Below are positions 17,050-25,586 of a stretch of DNA of 64,000 nucleotides, piece after piece. The stretch comes from CAVVGZ01 sp963841845 (GTDB lineage: Bacteria > Chloroflexota > Anaerolineae > Anaerolineales > Anaerolineaceae), in contig CAWJEG010000007.1 in NCBI GenBank assembly GCA_963841845.1, positions 558,001-622,000 on the forward strand, written 5' to 3'. A program made the translations under genes and the position numbers. Every line of letters begins with the position of its first letter. The first letter of the stretch is position 1. The notes beneath the pieces are model-generated. The model was not told the DNA's origin. It did no database searches and saw nothing but the letters and a program-made list of their open reading frames with translations.

Positions 17050-17814
17050 TTATCCATTATTTTGTGGCTGCGTGAGGATTTGATAAATTTTCTTTGAGCG
17101 GGAATTGGATATAGCTTTCTTACCTAAAAATATTACATTCTTTGCGATATCTGTCAGCAATGCAGCCGGGAAACCAATCACTGTTTCATTTGTACCAAGA
17201 TCCGTGGCCTCTCGGCACCCGTAACAGCCAAAGCCAAAGTTTAGCCTGTTTTCTATGTATGGAATAATGGTGGAATCCACACAGGTCGCCTGTAATATTG
17301 CAGTTGAGCCGTGCAAACGCTCACCCCCGCAGGTATTCAGGTACGCCAGGTTGATCCACATCAATTGTTCGACTTCTCCTTCAACCACAACAATGTCAGG
17401 AGGCTTTGGCGCTTGATCAAGTGGATACATTTCCAGGCGGGACAATAGTCCTTGCGTCAATGAGGGCATATTTGCAAACATTTTTTGCCCGACCAGTGGA
17501 TCGGAGACAATGCCATATCCGACCAATCCCTGCCCGGATTTTAGACCTTCCGGCAAGGTGCGGAAGCCAAAAGCAGCAGCTGCCGCAGGACAGGAAATCC
17601 CCTCGGCATCCAGGATTACCATTTCGCCTCGCCGTGCTTTCATGAGCGCCTGGCAATAGCGGTGTTTATTGAGATGCGTTGCACTTTCCAGGAGAGATTC
17701 CTGTGAGGCAAACACAAAACGCACTCCAACCGGGGAAGTTGTTAATTCCAATATATCCACCAGCTGATGGGCTGCATTTTTAATTTCGCAAATTGATAAA
17801 GGTTGGTCTTCCAT
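17050..17814 (-). CDS. DUF169-family protein
   Basis: A 254-residue cytoplasmic protein of the DUF169 family, recognised by SPVGVRFVFA near the N-terminus, the cysteine-rich segment RRGEMVILDAEGISCPAAAAAFGF and the closing FGFGCYGCREATDLGTNE. The family is widespread in anaerobes, often beside redox and C1 enzymes, but has no settled function. Its conserved cysteines suggest metal or cluster binding. The start overlaps the stop of the upstream DGC gene by one base, so it is coupled and is the last clear member of the lipoyl/DGC operon. Confidence 0.82.
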   Translation of the reverse strand: MEDQPLSICEIKNAAHQLVDILELTTSPVGVRFVFASQESLLESATHLNKHRYCQALMKARRGEMVILDAEGISCPAAAAAFGFRTLPEGLKSGQGLVGYGIVSDPLVGQKMFANMPSLTQGLLSRLEMYPLDQAPKPPDIVVVEGEVEQLMWINLAYLNTCGGERLHGSTAILQATCVDSTIIPYIENRLNFGFGCYGCREATDLGTNETVIGFPAALLTDIAKNVIFLGKKAISNSRSKKIYQILTQPQNNG

Positions 17815-18202
17815 TAGCCGCCAATCGGTTCGGTGCCAGCCTGAATCGCACTAATTATCGCAGCTGTCGCCGGTTTCATTTCTTTTGGGTCAAATTGAGA
17901 TGATGGTTTTTTCTGGATCCCGCAATCAGTTACCAGATTGATGGTAACTGCTGGGGTGAATCCTGCCTGTTCAACGATCTTGCGCGAGTAGTTCAAAGGG
18001 CAGCCATCCACGGTAACAATCTTCTTTACTGCCCTGGTTTTTTCCAATACGGTTGGAGCCTGGGTTGGTAAACCACCCAAACAAAAAATTCCCGCTTTTC
18101 GAGGCTCTACATGTTTCGAAGCTTCAATCGCAGCCAGACCAGTCATCATTCCAACATTCGACAAGGCCCCAAAGCAAACAAATAATGCGGTTTATGGGAC
18201 AT
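17814..18202 (-). CDS. DGC-domain putative zinc-binding protein (frame break near the start)
   Basis: A small DGC-domain protein, with the defining VDGCPLNYSRK motif mid-protein and TDCGIQKKP near the end. The open frame with a usable start begins at 18164, but the bases just upstream encode LFVCFGALSN in the same frame, the normal first strand with its conserved cysteine. That frame hits a stop at about 18194. An ATG at 18202 in the neighbouring frame would supply the N-terminus if one base is missing near 18190. Third DGC protein of this operon; family function unknown. Confidence 0.7.
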
Positions 18203-18218
18203 TTTAATTTACAAGGGT

Positions 18219-18679
18219 TTAGACCTGCAGGACAATCTCAATCTGTGGTTCAATGATGATTTCGGATTTCACTGAGTTGGCCACCAGGCTGTACTTTTGG
18301 GCTGCCTTGAGCGCTCGCATGGTACGGGCTCGGACTAATTCTGGCTTTTCGACTCCGGCTGCAATCCGGATCACCGGCCAGAAACGCAGGTGGGTGAAGA
18401 TTTCCGTCCGGTCCAGCTCAATCAGTTTGGTGCCTTCCGTTTTGCATTCATAGGCCAGCAGCTTGAGCTTGAACCGTTCCGCTGCCCAGATGACCATCAT
18501 CATGATGCAGGTGTTTGCAGCAGCCACAAAAGCATCTTCAGGGGTCAATACACCCGCATGACCCTGCGCATCCGGTGGGGCTGAAAAATCCATTTCGGGG
18601 CCATTGCCCATGACAATATGACCCCAATGTGCCCCCTTCCAGGCTAACTTCGGTATGTATATGTCGCAGTCTGGCTCAT
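18219..18679 (-). CDS. OsmC-family protein (frame breaks near 18644 and 18655)
   Basis: The 130 downstream residues clearly match OsmC/Ohr folds: TPEDAFVAAANTC with the first active cysteine, then FKLKLLAYECKTEG. The second OsmC peroxidase cysteine is not at its usual place unless it is the one in YEC. The N-terminus, MSQTATYTTEVSWKGAHWGH, is recovered only by removing two single bases near 18655 and 18644. That start (ATG at 18679) overlaps the preceding stop as ATGA, strong support for it. Role could be peroxide or persulfide handling. Confidence 0.75.
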
Positions 18680-19398
18680 GCCCTTACCCCCTGTTCGGTG
18701 CAGTAACCGGCGTATGCTTCCATAACCACCCCTTTGACATCTGCTTCTATTTCAGGATTGATCTCATTGTAAATTTTGACCATCTCCAATACTTCATCTG
18801 CCATGTCATTACCCGGGATTCTTCCTTGTTGGAAGAGGTTTTGGAAGATTAAAGGTAAAGCCACCAGGGATATTTCTTTCCCGTTAACCTGCACTTTTTG
18901 AATGGGGATACCCGAACCACACGAGCAGGTGGCAACTGCTTCCTCTTGAGCCGATTCACCGGCAAACTTGCCTTCCCGCCGGCTCCAGGTTTTGCCAAGC
19001 AGTTCGTCGACTTTGCTGGCTGCCAGTTCGGCAGTCTGTTCTACCGCCTGCATCCCGGCGGCATTCAGTTTACGCCGTCCAACGGGTTGCTCCAGGCCAT
19101 GCTCGGTGACTACGTCGGTGACAACAATGCCAACTGCCGGTCGGTTTGAATATTGTTCCGTTCCCCGGTAAGCGCAGCGTTTCTCGCAGCCGTCGATGGC
19201 AATGGTCGGGTAGAACTTCGCAAACGCCCGATCTCCTTCACCGCCAGCCAGGAAGAGCGGCAGGCAAATGGTGACCGTATCGCCGGGCCGCAGCTGCTCC
19301 AGCACCCGTAATGCCGCCAGGCGGGTAACGGTGCCTTCGGGAAGCTCCTCACCTGAACAGGCAATGATGCCGATTTTTTTCTGTTGCAGTTCAGGCAT
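18676..19398 (-). CDS. DGC-domain protein with extra C-terminal domain
   Basis: A 240-residue protein. Residues 1-110 form a DGC domain with an early cysteine (IIACSGEELPEGTVTR) and IDGCEKRCA. A linker leads to TCSCGSGIPIQKVQVNGKEISLV and a helical C-terminal domain that I do not recognise, rich in acidic residues and ending YAGYCTEQG. The start is the ATG at 19398, with a GGAG site inside the end of the upstream gene. It overlaps neighbours on both sides. Several cysteine pairs make it a candidate metal or sulfur carrier. Confidence 0.78.
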   Translation of the reverse strand: MPELQQKKIGIIACSGEELPEGTVTRLAALRVLEQLRPGDTVTICLPLFLAGGEGDRAFAKFYPTIAIDGCEKRCAYRGTEQYSNRPAVGIVVTDVVTEHGLEQPVGRRKLNAAGMQAVEQTAELAASKVDELLGKTWSRREGKFAGESAQEEAVATCSCGSGIPIQKVQVNGKEISLVALPLIFQNLFQQGRIPGNDMADEVLEMVKIYNEINPEIEADVKGVVMEAYAGYCTEQGVRA

Positions 19399-19819
19399 GG
19401 GAATCTCCTTCCTTGGAATTCGATAATTCATCCACCACCGCATCGATTTCTTTGGCCAAAGCATCTGCTAGTTTTTCTCCCCCTTCGTTCAGCTCCGCAA
19501 TCCCCTGCGGTTTAAAATCCCGGTAACGGCGAAAAACATCCAGAACGGCAAATTCCCGTGCTACCTGTCCGCCGCTTTGCCGGACCATTTTCGCCGCACA
19601 GCCCAGTTTGCAGCCGTCAATCGTGACAGCCAGGCTTTCAGCGAGGATTTTTCGGGATTCTTCATCACCCATGACCAGCAAGGCCAATGGGATAAGTTGG
19701 GTCTGATCTGGCCGGTCTTCATCTGTCACCTGGTAGGCAGCCACCCGGGAGACGGTCCCGTACGATTTACCGATGCCGCTGCATGGGACAATGACTACTT
19801 TTTTTGTGGATTTGCTCAT
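19391..19819 (-). CDS. DGC-domain putative zinc-binding protein
   Basis: A 142-residue single DGC-domain protein: VVIVPCSGIGKSYGTVSR at the N-terminus and TIDGCKLGCAAKM in the middle, a close paralogue of the N-terminal part of the gene downstream. The start ATG overlaps the stop of the GcvH-like gene (ATGA), and its own end overlaps the next start by eight bases, so all three should be made in fixed proportion. The DGC family is named for its motif and lacks a defined reaction. Confidence 0.8.
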   Translation of the reverse strand: MSKSTKKVVIVPCSGIGKSYGTVSRVAAYQVTDEDRPDQTQLIPLALLVMGDEESRKILAESLAVTIDGCKLGCAAKMVRQSGGQVAREFAVLDVFRRYRDFKPQGIAELNEGGEKLADALAKEIDAVVDELSNSKEGDSHA

Positions 19820-20265
19820 ATATTTTTGACCTCATCTTCCGCTTCTCGTTTCATCTGTTCAAAGTAAGCCGTTGCATCCAATAAACGGGATTGGTCGGCC
19901 TCCCATTCGTTCAATTCAACCTCGCATATCCAGCCTTCACCAAAAGGATCCTGGTTGATCACTTCCGGGGTATTTTCGAGAGCCGGGTTCACAAGTACTA
20001 CCTTACCGGTAACGGGCGAAGATAAGTCGATATTCACCTTGATGGTTTCAATCGTAGAAAACACATCATTAAATGCCAGGGGGCTTCCTTCGGATTTTAC
20101 CTCCACGAAGGCGATATCCCCGCTGCGCTGTTGAAGGAAATCCGAGAGACCGAGGCGCGCCCGGTTTCCCGCCACCCGTACCCAAACCCCTTCACTATTA
20201 AAGAAACAGGTCGGGTCCACACGAAAGGTAAATTTATCTACTTTCGTTTCTAAAAAAGGCAACAT
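19816..20265 (-). CDS. GcvH-like lipoyl carrier protein
   Basis: A 149-residue protein of the glycine cleavage H fold. The lipoyl-lysine region reads FSTIETIKVNIDLSSPVTGKVV, with the lysine of ETIK at the modified position, and a classical N-P-A-L-E-N-T-P-E-V-I-N-Q-D-P tail with GWICEVEL. No other glycine cleavage gene (GcvP, GcvT, Lpd) is near, so it is probably a dedicated lipoyl carrier, as known for the LbpA proteins of sulfur oxidisers. GGAG site before the ATG; its stop overlaps the next start. It leads the DGC genes. Confidence 0.88.
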   Translation of the reverse strand: MLPFLETKVDKFTFRVDPTCFFNSEGVWVRVAGNRARLGLSDFLQQRSGDIAFVEVKSEGSPLAFNDVFSTIETIKVNIDLSSPVTGKVVLVNPALENTPEVINQDPFGEGWICEVELNEWEADQSRLLDATAYFEQMKREAEDEVKNI

Positions 20266-20355
20266 ATTGATCTCCTTTTATTTCATATTCTAAGTTTTAA
20301 ATGGCATTAAGGCACAATTAAGGGCGGATATAAAAAATAGTCCGCCCTTAATAAA

Positions 20356-20592
20356 TTACGCAGTCAGCCAGCCGGTAATTTCTTTTTCGCTGGGAATCCG
20401 TCCAGCGGAAACCAGTTTGTCGTTAATGACCAGTCCGGGTGTCGAAAGAATCGGCCACTTCATGATCTCAGCATGATCCGTCACTTTTTCAATTTCAGCA
20501 TCAATTCCGAGGATTTCAACAGCTTTCCGGGCATTTAATTCCACCTGTTTACAGTTATTACAACCTGAGCCGAGTACTTTGATATTCACCAT
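20356..20592 (-). CDS. Small redox-active disulfide (thioredoxin-like) protein
   Basis: A 78-residue thioredoxin-fold protein of the MTH895/TM0996 type with the active pair CNNC in IKVLGSGCNNCKQVE and the cis-proline strand STPGLVINDKLV. The ATG at 20592 has an AAGGAG site; a longer frame from 20607 is less likely. These small thioredoxins often accompany arsR and permease genes. Here it lies 54 bases after an arsR gene and 90 before the lipoyl carrier, and may exchange electrons with the lipoyl group. Confidence 0.9.
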   Translation of the reverse strand: MVNIKVLGSGCNNCKQVELNARKAVEILGIDAEIEKVTDHAEIMKWPILSTPGLVINDKLVSAGRIPSEKEITGWLTA

Positions 20593-20645
20593 GTCATTCT
20601 CCTTCAATAATATTCAATAGATTGCATATAAAGTGGATAAAAAAA

Positions 20646-21036
20646 TTATTTCGAACCCACACCATCCTGGGCGCTGCATTTTGGGCACGTGCACAGCACT
20701 TCAGGTTTCATCACTTCAGGATAGTTCCTGTCCGGTAATTTGCCGTATCATATTAAGCACATCGTAGATGCGTTCATCGGCTGCCCGGTAGAAGATATTC
20801 CAGCCATCCCGCCGGTCCTGTATTAATCCGGCTTCGCGCAGGACGGAAAGCTGTTGCGAGATATAAGCCTGGCGCAGCCCCAGGTGAGCTTCCATGTGAC
20901 AAACACAGTGTTCTCCATGTTGCAAAATATTCAGTATGGCAATACGCACTGGGTGGGCGAGCACCTTGAACGTTTGGGCTTGTGAATCCAGTGGATTCAC
21001 ATCTGGTTTCGATTCTATTATTATATTCGATATCAT
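20646..21036 (-). CDS. arsR: ArsR-family repressor with CTCPKC tail (frame break near 20720)
   Basis: A winged-helix repressor with the thiol motif CVCHMEAHLGLRQAYISQQL, nearly the same as the arsR at 1188 (CVCHLETVLGLRQASISQHL). The open frame ends at 20716, but another frame directly after it reads YPEVMKPEVLCTCPKCSAQDG to a stop at 20646. A single base change near 20720 would add this tail, which matches the CPCPQC tail of the other arsR. The ATG at 21036 is chosen because it sits at the same place in the operator dyad. It probably controls the operon down to 17 kb. Confidence 0.85.
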
Positions 21037-21049
21037 GAATATGATTATA
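21023..21049 (-). promoter_or_regulatory. arsR promoter and operator dyad over the start codon
   Basis: On the minus strand a perfect TATAAT (21044-21049) lies seven bases from the ATG at 21036, giving a leaderless message. A perfect dyad ATATTC-N8-GAATAT (21023-21042) surrounds the start codon. No good -35 box is seen, as is common for strongly repressed ars promoters. The arrangement is nearly identical to that at 1182-1201. Confidence 0.65.
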
Positions 21050-21311
21050 TCATGCACCACCTGTTCGGCAGCAGTCAAATGTCATATAAAAAATCTTGGT
21101 CGTAACCAAGAATGGGATTATTGAGTATGCAAGGTGTTTTATGGATAAATTTAAAACCGGACCCAGGCACCAAATAGTTCGGTTCCAATTGAGACCAAGT
21201 CAGCAGCCTGGGTAATCCTTACGCTTGATGTTGCCTCCAAAGGAGAGACTCCGGTGTGATAGATTCATCCCATAATCCAATTTATATGGAGGATTCAAAA
21301 ATAGGTCCATC

Positions 21312-21355
21312 CAAAATAAAAACTGCAGCACAATCTAGTTAAAGAAATGCTGCAG
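21312..21355 (-). terminator. Terminator of the cytochrome operon
   Basis: On the minus strand CTGCAGCA (21348-21355) pairs with TGCTGCAG (21323-21330) across a 17-base loop and is followed by TTTTTATTTT. It lies 40 bases after the membrane protein stop. Between it and the arsR promoter (about 21050-21311) I see no gene or clear signal. Confidence 0.7.
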
Positions 21356-21395
21356 TGACATTAATGGTTGGGATTTATCAGAGCTTTAATAAAAA

Positions 21396-22302
21396 TCATT
21401 CCCTCGACATTTTCTCGGGATTCAGCAGCGCAATTAATCCAATTGTCCCAATATCTGCAAACAACATGGGGGCCATAATTGGCGCCCCTTGAATCAACCT
21501 CTCCAGGACCACTTCTCCCCGGCTTGTCAAATCAATTTGTACATGCAGGTACAAACCCAGGACTCCGGTTAATATCATCAGTGCCATTGCACAAAAATAG
21601 GTGATTAAATCAGCCCGGGTCGGATTTTCGTATAGCCCCAAAACAAATGCCACCGTGGCAGCAAATATCCCAACAATCGTCGGCACCCATAGCCAGACAT
21701 TGGTAAAATCGGTACGTGAATGGTCCAGGACACTGCTGATTACCGTTGATAAGCAGCCGATGCTGGTCAAAAAAAAGAACGCCCGTGTTTTGCTGAAAGG
21801 CATTTGTAAAATTTTCCCGCCAGTGAGCACCAGTTTTCCGCTGTCAGCTGGTTCTTCTGTCCAGACGGTGCTGATCCCGATCCACCCGATTAAAACGTAA
21901 ACCAGCGGGGCAAGGATGGGGGGTGCCCAGATAAACAGCGGAACAGATGCCTGTTGTCCTGCCGGGGCATCCGGTAAAATCGCCCTCATCAGGTGGAAAT
22001 ATGCCCCCAACAAACCAACCACCATGCTGGCAATGAAAACCAGGTTCGCCAGGAGTACAGCCAGGCCCCGCTTGCGGAAGGATAGTATTCCCGCCAGGAG
22101 CAAAACCAACCCGGCTAGCCGGACTGAACAGGATGGGAATCCATTCATTTGGTACAATCGTCCCGCTGACCACATGCGCCGAGTATGTTTCAGCACCTAA
22201 TAACAGGAAGTTTAATGCCAGCATGAGCATCATCACCTGGTCACGGGAGACCGGGACAGGAATTTTTCGTATCCCCGGGAATAGGACGGCTAAATAGTAC
22301 AT
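21396..22302 (-). CDS. Polytopic membrane protein, partner of the octaheme cytochrome (frame break near 22120)
   Basis: About 300 residues with roughly eight predicted helices. The N-terminal part (MYYLAVLFPGIRKIPVP, then MMLMLALNFLLLGAETYSAHVVSG) is in one frame from the ATG at 22302 and continues in the next after about 22120 (RLAGLVLLLAGIL). I recognise no family; scattered histidines in helices (TYSAHVV, GAYFHLM, LYLHVQ) could bind haem b, but this is a guess. The ATG lies four bases after the cytochrome stop, so the pair is coupled and the protein may be its quinone-side partner. Confidence 0.65.
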
Positions 22303-22306
22303 GGGA

Positions 22307-23581
22307 TCATTCCAATCCGGCTTCCGCCAGTTTTTGTTCCGCCATTTCCCGCAGCTCTGCCAGGGAGTGCAGGACTTCATAGGCGCCATGCCACTGGGAA
22401 TAATCCGGACCCTGCATCCACACCCCAAATTTCGTGGTGCGCCCCCAATGATGCCACAATTCAAAATATTCATAATCAATAGGCTCGTCAAAAGGCGCAT
22501 CGGTTAAAAGCTTGCTCTCATTTAATTCGCCGTAGATCTGGTCACTTTCCACAACGAGCTCATTAACCCTTTCCGTTGCCAGGTCGGCAGCCTGGTAAAA
22601 ATCATCTATGAATTTCTGGTTATGGCACTCGATACAAACGCCCTGCATGCGGCTGGTATTTTCTTCCCATGCCGGCCGCCTGGAGCTGATCGGTGCAAAA
22701 AGATACCATGATAGACGTTCACCCACATCATGTGTGCTTTCGGTGGTTCCAAAACCGCTGATATGGCAGAGAGCACAGGTGGCCGCTGGAAAGTCTTCAA
22801 CTGTAAGCGTACCGGGCTCAGCTTCCCAATTCCACTCATCACCCATGGTGTGGTATGCAATGCCGTGGGGCGATTCGGTGTAAATCTCAAATTGCGGGTG
22901 GTCCGGACCGATATGGCAGAAGTTGCAGGTTTCAGCTTTTCGCACCTGTTCCAATGAAAATTCATGCCGCAGGTGGCACATCTGGCATTGGCCAACCGAT
23001 CCATCCTCGGCCGGTTTTCCAATATTATGGCATGCACTGCAGGTAAAATCTGTCAGGTCTTCTCCCTCAAGCTCCGCAATCGCATTGCGTGATTTATCAG
23101 GTATATACCCGCCCTCTGGGATTTGTTCATACAAAGCCATCAGATCCTGGCTGAGTCCTTCTGTTCCTTCAACTGCAACATATGCCGGCAGGCCGTGACG
23201 GCTCTGATTAAATTCTGCTTCCTGTTTTTCATGGCATGTCGCACACTTGGCAGTCGTCGGCGATGCCAGAACATGGGTTCCTGCATGGGCAACGGAGCCG
23301 GGGTATCCTTCTTGCACTTCATGGCAATCCTCGCACGCCACCTCAGCCGCCGCCATCGTTGAGTCAGAATATTGTTTGACGATACCCGGAGATTCATCAC
23401 GGTGGCAGAGGACACATTCATTGGTACTGTTAGCCAGGATATCCACCTCTCCGGTATCAACTGGTTCTCCAGACTGGGTGACCGCCTGGATAATCAACAC
23501 CAGGCTCAGGGTCAGCAGCACTGCCATGACTCCTATAATAAGCGTTCTGGCAGCGCGCATTGGATTATTGGATTTTTCCAT
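22307..23581 (-). CDS. Octaheme c-type cytochrome, hydroxylamine oxidoreductase family
   Basis: A 424-residue secreted or anchored cytochrome with one N-terminal helix (LIIGVMAVLLTLSLVLIIQA). Eight CxxCH haem sites are present in order: CVLCH, CEDCH, CATCH, CSACH, CQMCH, CNFCH, CALCH, CIECH. The region YTESPHGIAYHTMGDEWNWE and the C-terminal ELWHHWGRTTKFG...GPDYSQWHGAYEV are typical of the HAO superfamily. Members either oxidise hydroxylamine or hydrazine, or reduce nitrite; which applies depends on a crosslinking tyrosine that I cannot place without alignment. A GAGG site precedes the ATG. It heads a two-gene operon. Confidence 0.88.
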   Translation of the reverse strand: MEKSNNPMRAARTLIIGVMAVLLTLSLVLIIQAVTQSGEPVDTGEVDILANSTNECVLCHRDESPGIVKQYSDSTMAAAEVACEDCHEVQEGYPGSVAHAGTHVLASPTTAKCATCHEKQEAEFNQSRHGLPAYVAVEGTEGLSQDLMALYEQIPEGGYIPDKSRNAIAELEGEDLTDFTCSACHNIGKPAEDGSVGQCQMCHLRHEFSLEQVRKAETCNFCHIGPDHPQFEIYTESPHGIAYHTMGDEWNWEAEPGTLTVEDFPAATCALCHISGFGTTESTHDVGERLSWYLFAPISSRRPAWEENTSRMQGVCIECHNQKFIDDFYQAADLATERVNELVVESDQIYGELNESKLLTDAPFDEPIDYEYFELWHHWGRTTKFGVWMQGPDYSQWHGAYEVLHSLAELREMAEQKLAEAGLE

Positions 23582-23764
23582 ATGAACCTCACCGGTATAT
23601 ATTTTCTAATTCGATCAACTATTAATCATATTTTAATCTATTTTATAATCCAGATGGATATCAAACCAGGATAATGTTCACATAGAAGGGAGAGTTTACT
23701 TGGATTTTCCCGCAATGGATCGCAGCTGGATCTAATTATCAGGACCTGGTTGTCTCCAGTCTCC

Positions 23765-23793
23765 TTGACGGATTATCCCTGGCGCGGTATATT
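23765..23793 (+). promoter_or_regulatory. Promoter of tRNA-Arg
   Basis: TTGACG (23765-23770) and TATATT (23788-23793) are exactly 17 bases apart, about 20 bases before the tRNA. Confidence 0.8.
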
Positions 23794-23814
23794 AATCATC
23801 CATAAACCAACCAC

Positions 23815-23888
23815 GCCCTCGTAGCTCAAATGGATAGAGCGTTTGCTTGCGGAGCAAAAGGCTGCAGATTCGAGTTCTGCCGGGGGCA
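23815..23888 (+). tRNA. tRNA-Arg (anticodon GCG)
   Basis: A 74-base cloverleaf. Acceptor GCCCTCG pairs with CGGGGGC (one G-T pair); D arm GCTC/GAGC with the GGATA typical of arginine tRNAs; anticodon stem TTTGC/GCAAA with loop TTGCGGA; T arm GCAGA-TTCGAGT-TCTGC. The anticodon reads GCG, for CGC codons. Most bacteria use ACG (edited to inosine) here, so the GCG form is unusual. CCA is not encoded. Confidence 0.93.
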
Positions 23889-23890
23889 CA

Positions 23891-23929
23891 AAAAAAAGCG
23901 GCCAGATTTGGCCGCCTTTTATTTTTTTA
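23891..23929. terminator. Bidirectional terminator between tRNA-Arg and helicase
   Basis: The stem GCGGCC-N6-GGCCGC (23898-23915) has an A run on its left and TTTTATTTTTTT on its right. It can therefore end the tRNA transcript on the plus strand and the helicase transcript on the minus strand. Confidence 0.88.
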
Positions 23930-23937
23930 TTCCCATC

Positions 23938-25573
23938 CTAAACAGATTGGATCTGGACAGATTTATCTTTGATCTTCCAGTTTCGCATCTGGTAGAGCAC
24001 ATCCCCGACATACTGTTCAGAAACATCCAGAAAGGTCATCTTTTTCTGGATATCAATTGCTCCAATGGCGCTCCCGGGAATTCCGGTTGTGTTGGCAATT
24101 GCCCCGACAATATTCCCCGGGTGAATGCTGTCTGTTTTCCCTAAATTGATGGAAAGACGCACCATCCCCTTTTCCTGCGTGACGCGGGGACTTTTCCATT
24201 TGCCTGTTTTTTGCCTGGATGTGAATGCATCGCGATTCCGCCCGGCGCTTTCAACGGGTGTCCGGATTTCTTCCATGGTGCGCTGTTTTTCACCCTGGCG
24301 GGTCAGCTGGATTGCCGCAGCGGCAATATCCATTGGGGTATAACCAAACTCCATAATTTGTTTGACCAGTTCTTGCTCTGAGTGGTGATCGTCCATCGCC
24401 AGGCGGGTGACAATTCGCTCAACAAACTGGTCGTTGCGTCGTTTATGAATATCCTTGATGCTTGGAAACTCCGACCGGGGGATGGGTTTCCTGGTGTACT
24501 GCTCGATGGCGCCCATCCGGCGTTTATCTCCCGGGGTTGCCAGGGTAATCGCAATCCCGCTCTTTCCAGCCCTGCCGGTTCTGCCAATGCGGTGCACGTA
24601 TCCCTCGGCATCCAGCGGAACATCATAATTAATCACATGGGAGACACCCTGGATATCCAGACCCCTTGCTGCCACATCTGTCGCCACCAGCATGGTAACC
24701 AATCCCTTGCGGAAACGTTCCATTACTTTTTCCCGCTCAGCCTGTTTTAAATCGCCATGCAGCGCTTCCACCGCATAATTCATTCCCATCAGTGTGTCAG
24801 CAAGCTCAGAGGCCCTGATTTTTGTGCGTGTGAACAGCAGGACGCTTTCAACCTTTTCGGTCTCCAGTAAACGCACAAGGGATTGGACCTTATCCTTTTC
24901 CGATACCAGGTAATACCTCTGTTCAGTGCCCTCGACGGTCATCTGTTTCCCCTGGATGCTTATTTCCTGCGGTTGGTGCAGATACTGACCGGCTAAATTT
25001 AAGGATCGATTTAGTTAGGGTTGCCGAGAAAAGGGATGTCTGCCGGTCATCCGGTGTCAGTCGGATGATCTCTTCCACTTCTTCAATAAAACCCATAGCC
25101 AGCATTTCATCGGCTTCGTCCAGTACCAGGAAGTTGACCTGGTCCAGGCGCATCGCTTTTTTCTTGTTTACCAGGTCCAAAATGCGTCCAGGGGTGCCCA
25201 CAATAATCTGGACACCATCCTTAAGACTTTTCAGCTGGGGAGTGTACGATTGTCCGCCATAAACCGGTAAAACCTTGATGTTGAGGTATTGTCCATACTG
25301 GCTGAATGCCTTGGCCACCTGCAGTGCCAGTTCCCGGGTTGGGGTCATCACCAATGCCTGAATTTGTTTTACCTGGGGGTCAACTCTTTCCAGAATGGGT
25401 AAAGCAAACGCAGCCGTTTTTCCAGTACCGGTCTGGGCTCTCCCCAGAACATCCTTGCCATCCAGTAAGGCCGGGATGGCTCTATTTTGAATTTCTGTTG
25501 GCTCTTCATAACCGATTTTTTCAATCGCCTTTAAGATTTCCGGCTTGAAGCCAAATTGAGTAAATGTATTCAA
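23938..25573 (-). CDS. deaD: DEAD-box RNA helicase with DbpA-type RNA-binding domain (frame break near 25000)
   Basis: An ATP-dependent RNA helicase of the CsdA/DeaD type. Domain 1 has the Q motif, AQTGTGKT, PTRELA, DEAD and SAT motifs; domain 2 has the ARGLDIQG and HRIGRTGRAGKSG motifs; the end (MVRLSINLGKTDSIHPGNIVGAI) is a DbpA RNA-binding fold. The frame breaks after SATLTKSIL; removing one A near 25000 restores AGQYLHQPQEIS and a ~540-residue protein. The start is a TTG at 25573, supported by AAGGA eight bases upstream. An intact helicase is expected, so sequence error is likely. Confidence 0.9.
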
Positions 25574-25586
25574 TGGTTTATCCTTA

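Noticed and set aside
19816..20265. Part of a glycine cleavage system
   Set aside because: No GcvT, GcvP or lipoamide dehydrogenase genes are in the window and the gene is coupled to DGC genes instead, so a housekeeping role as GcvH is not supported here.
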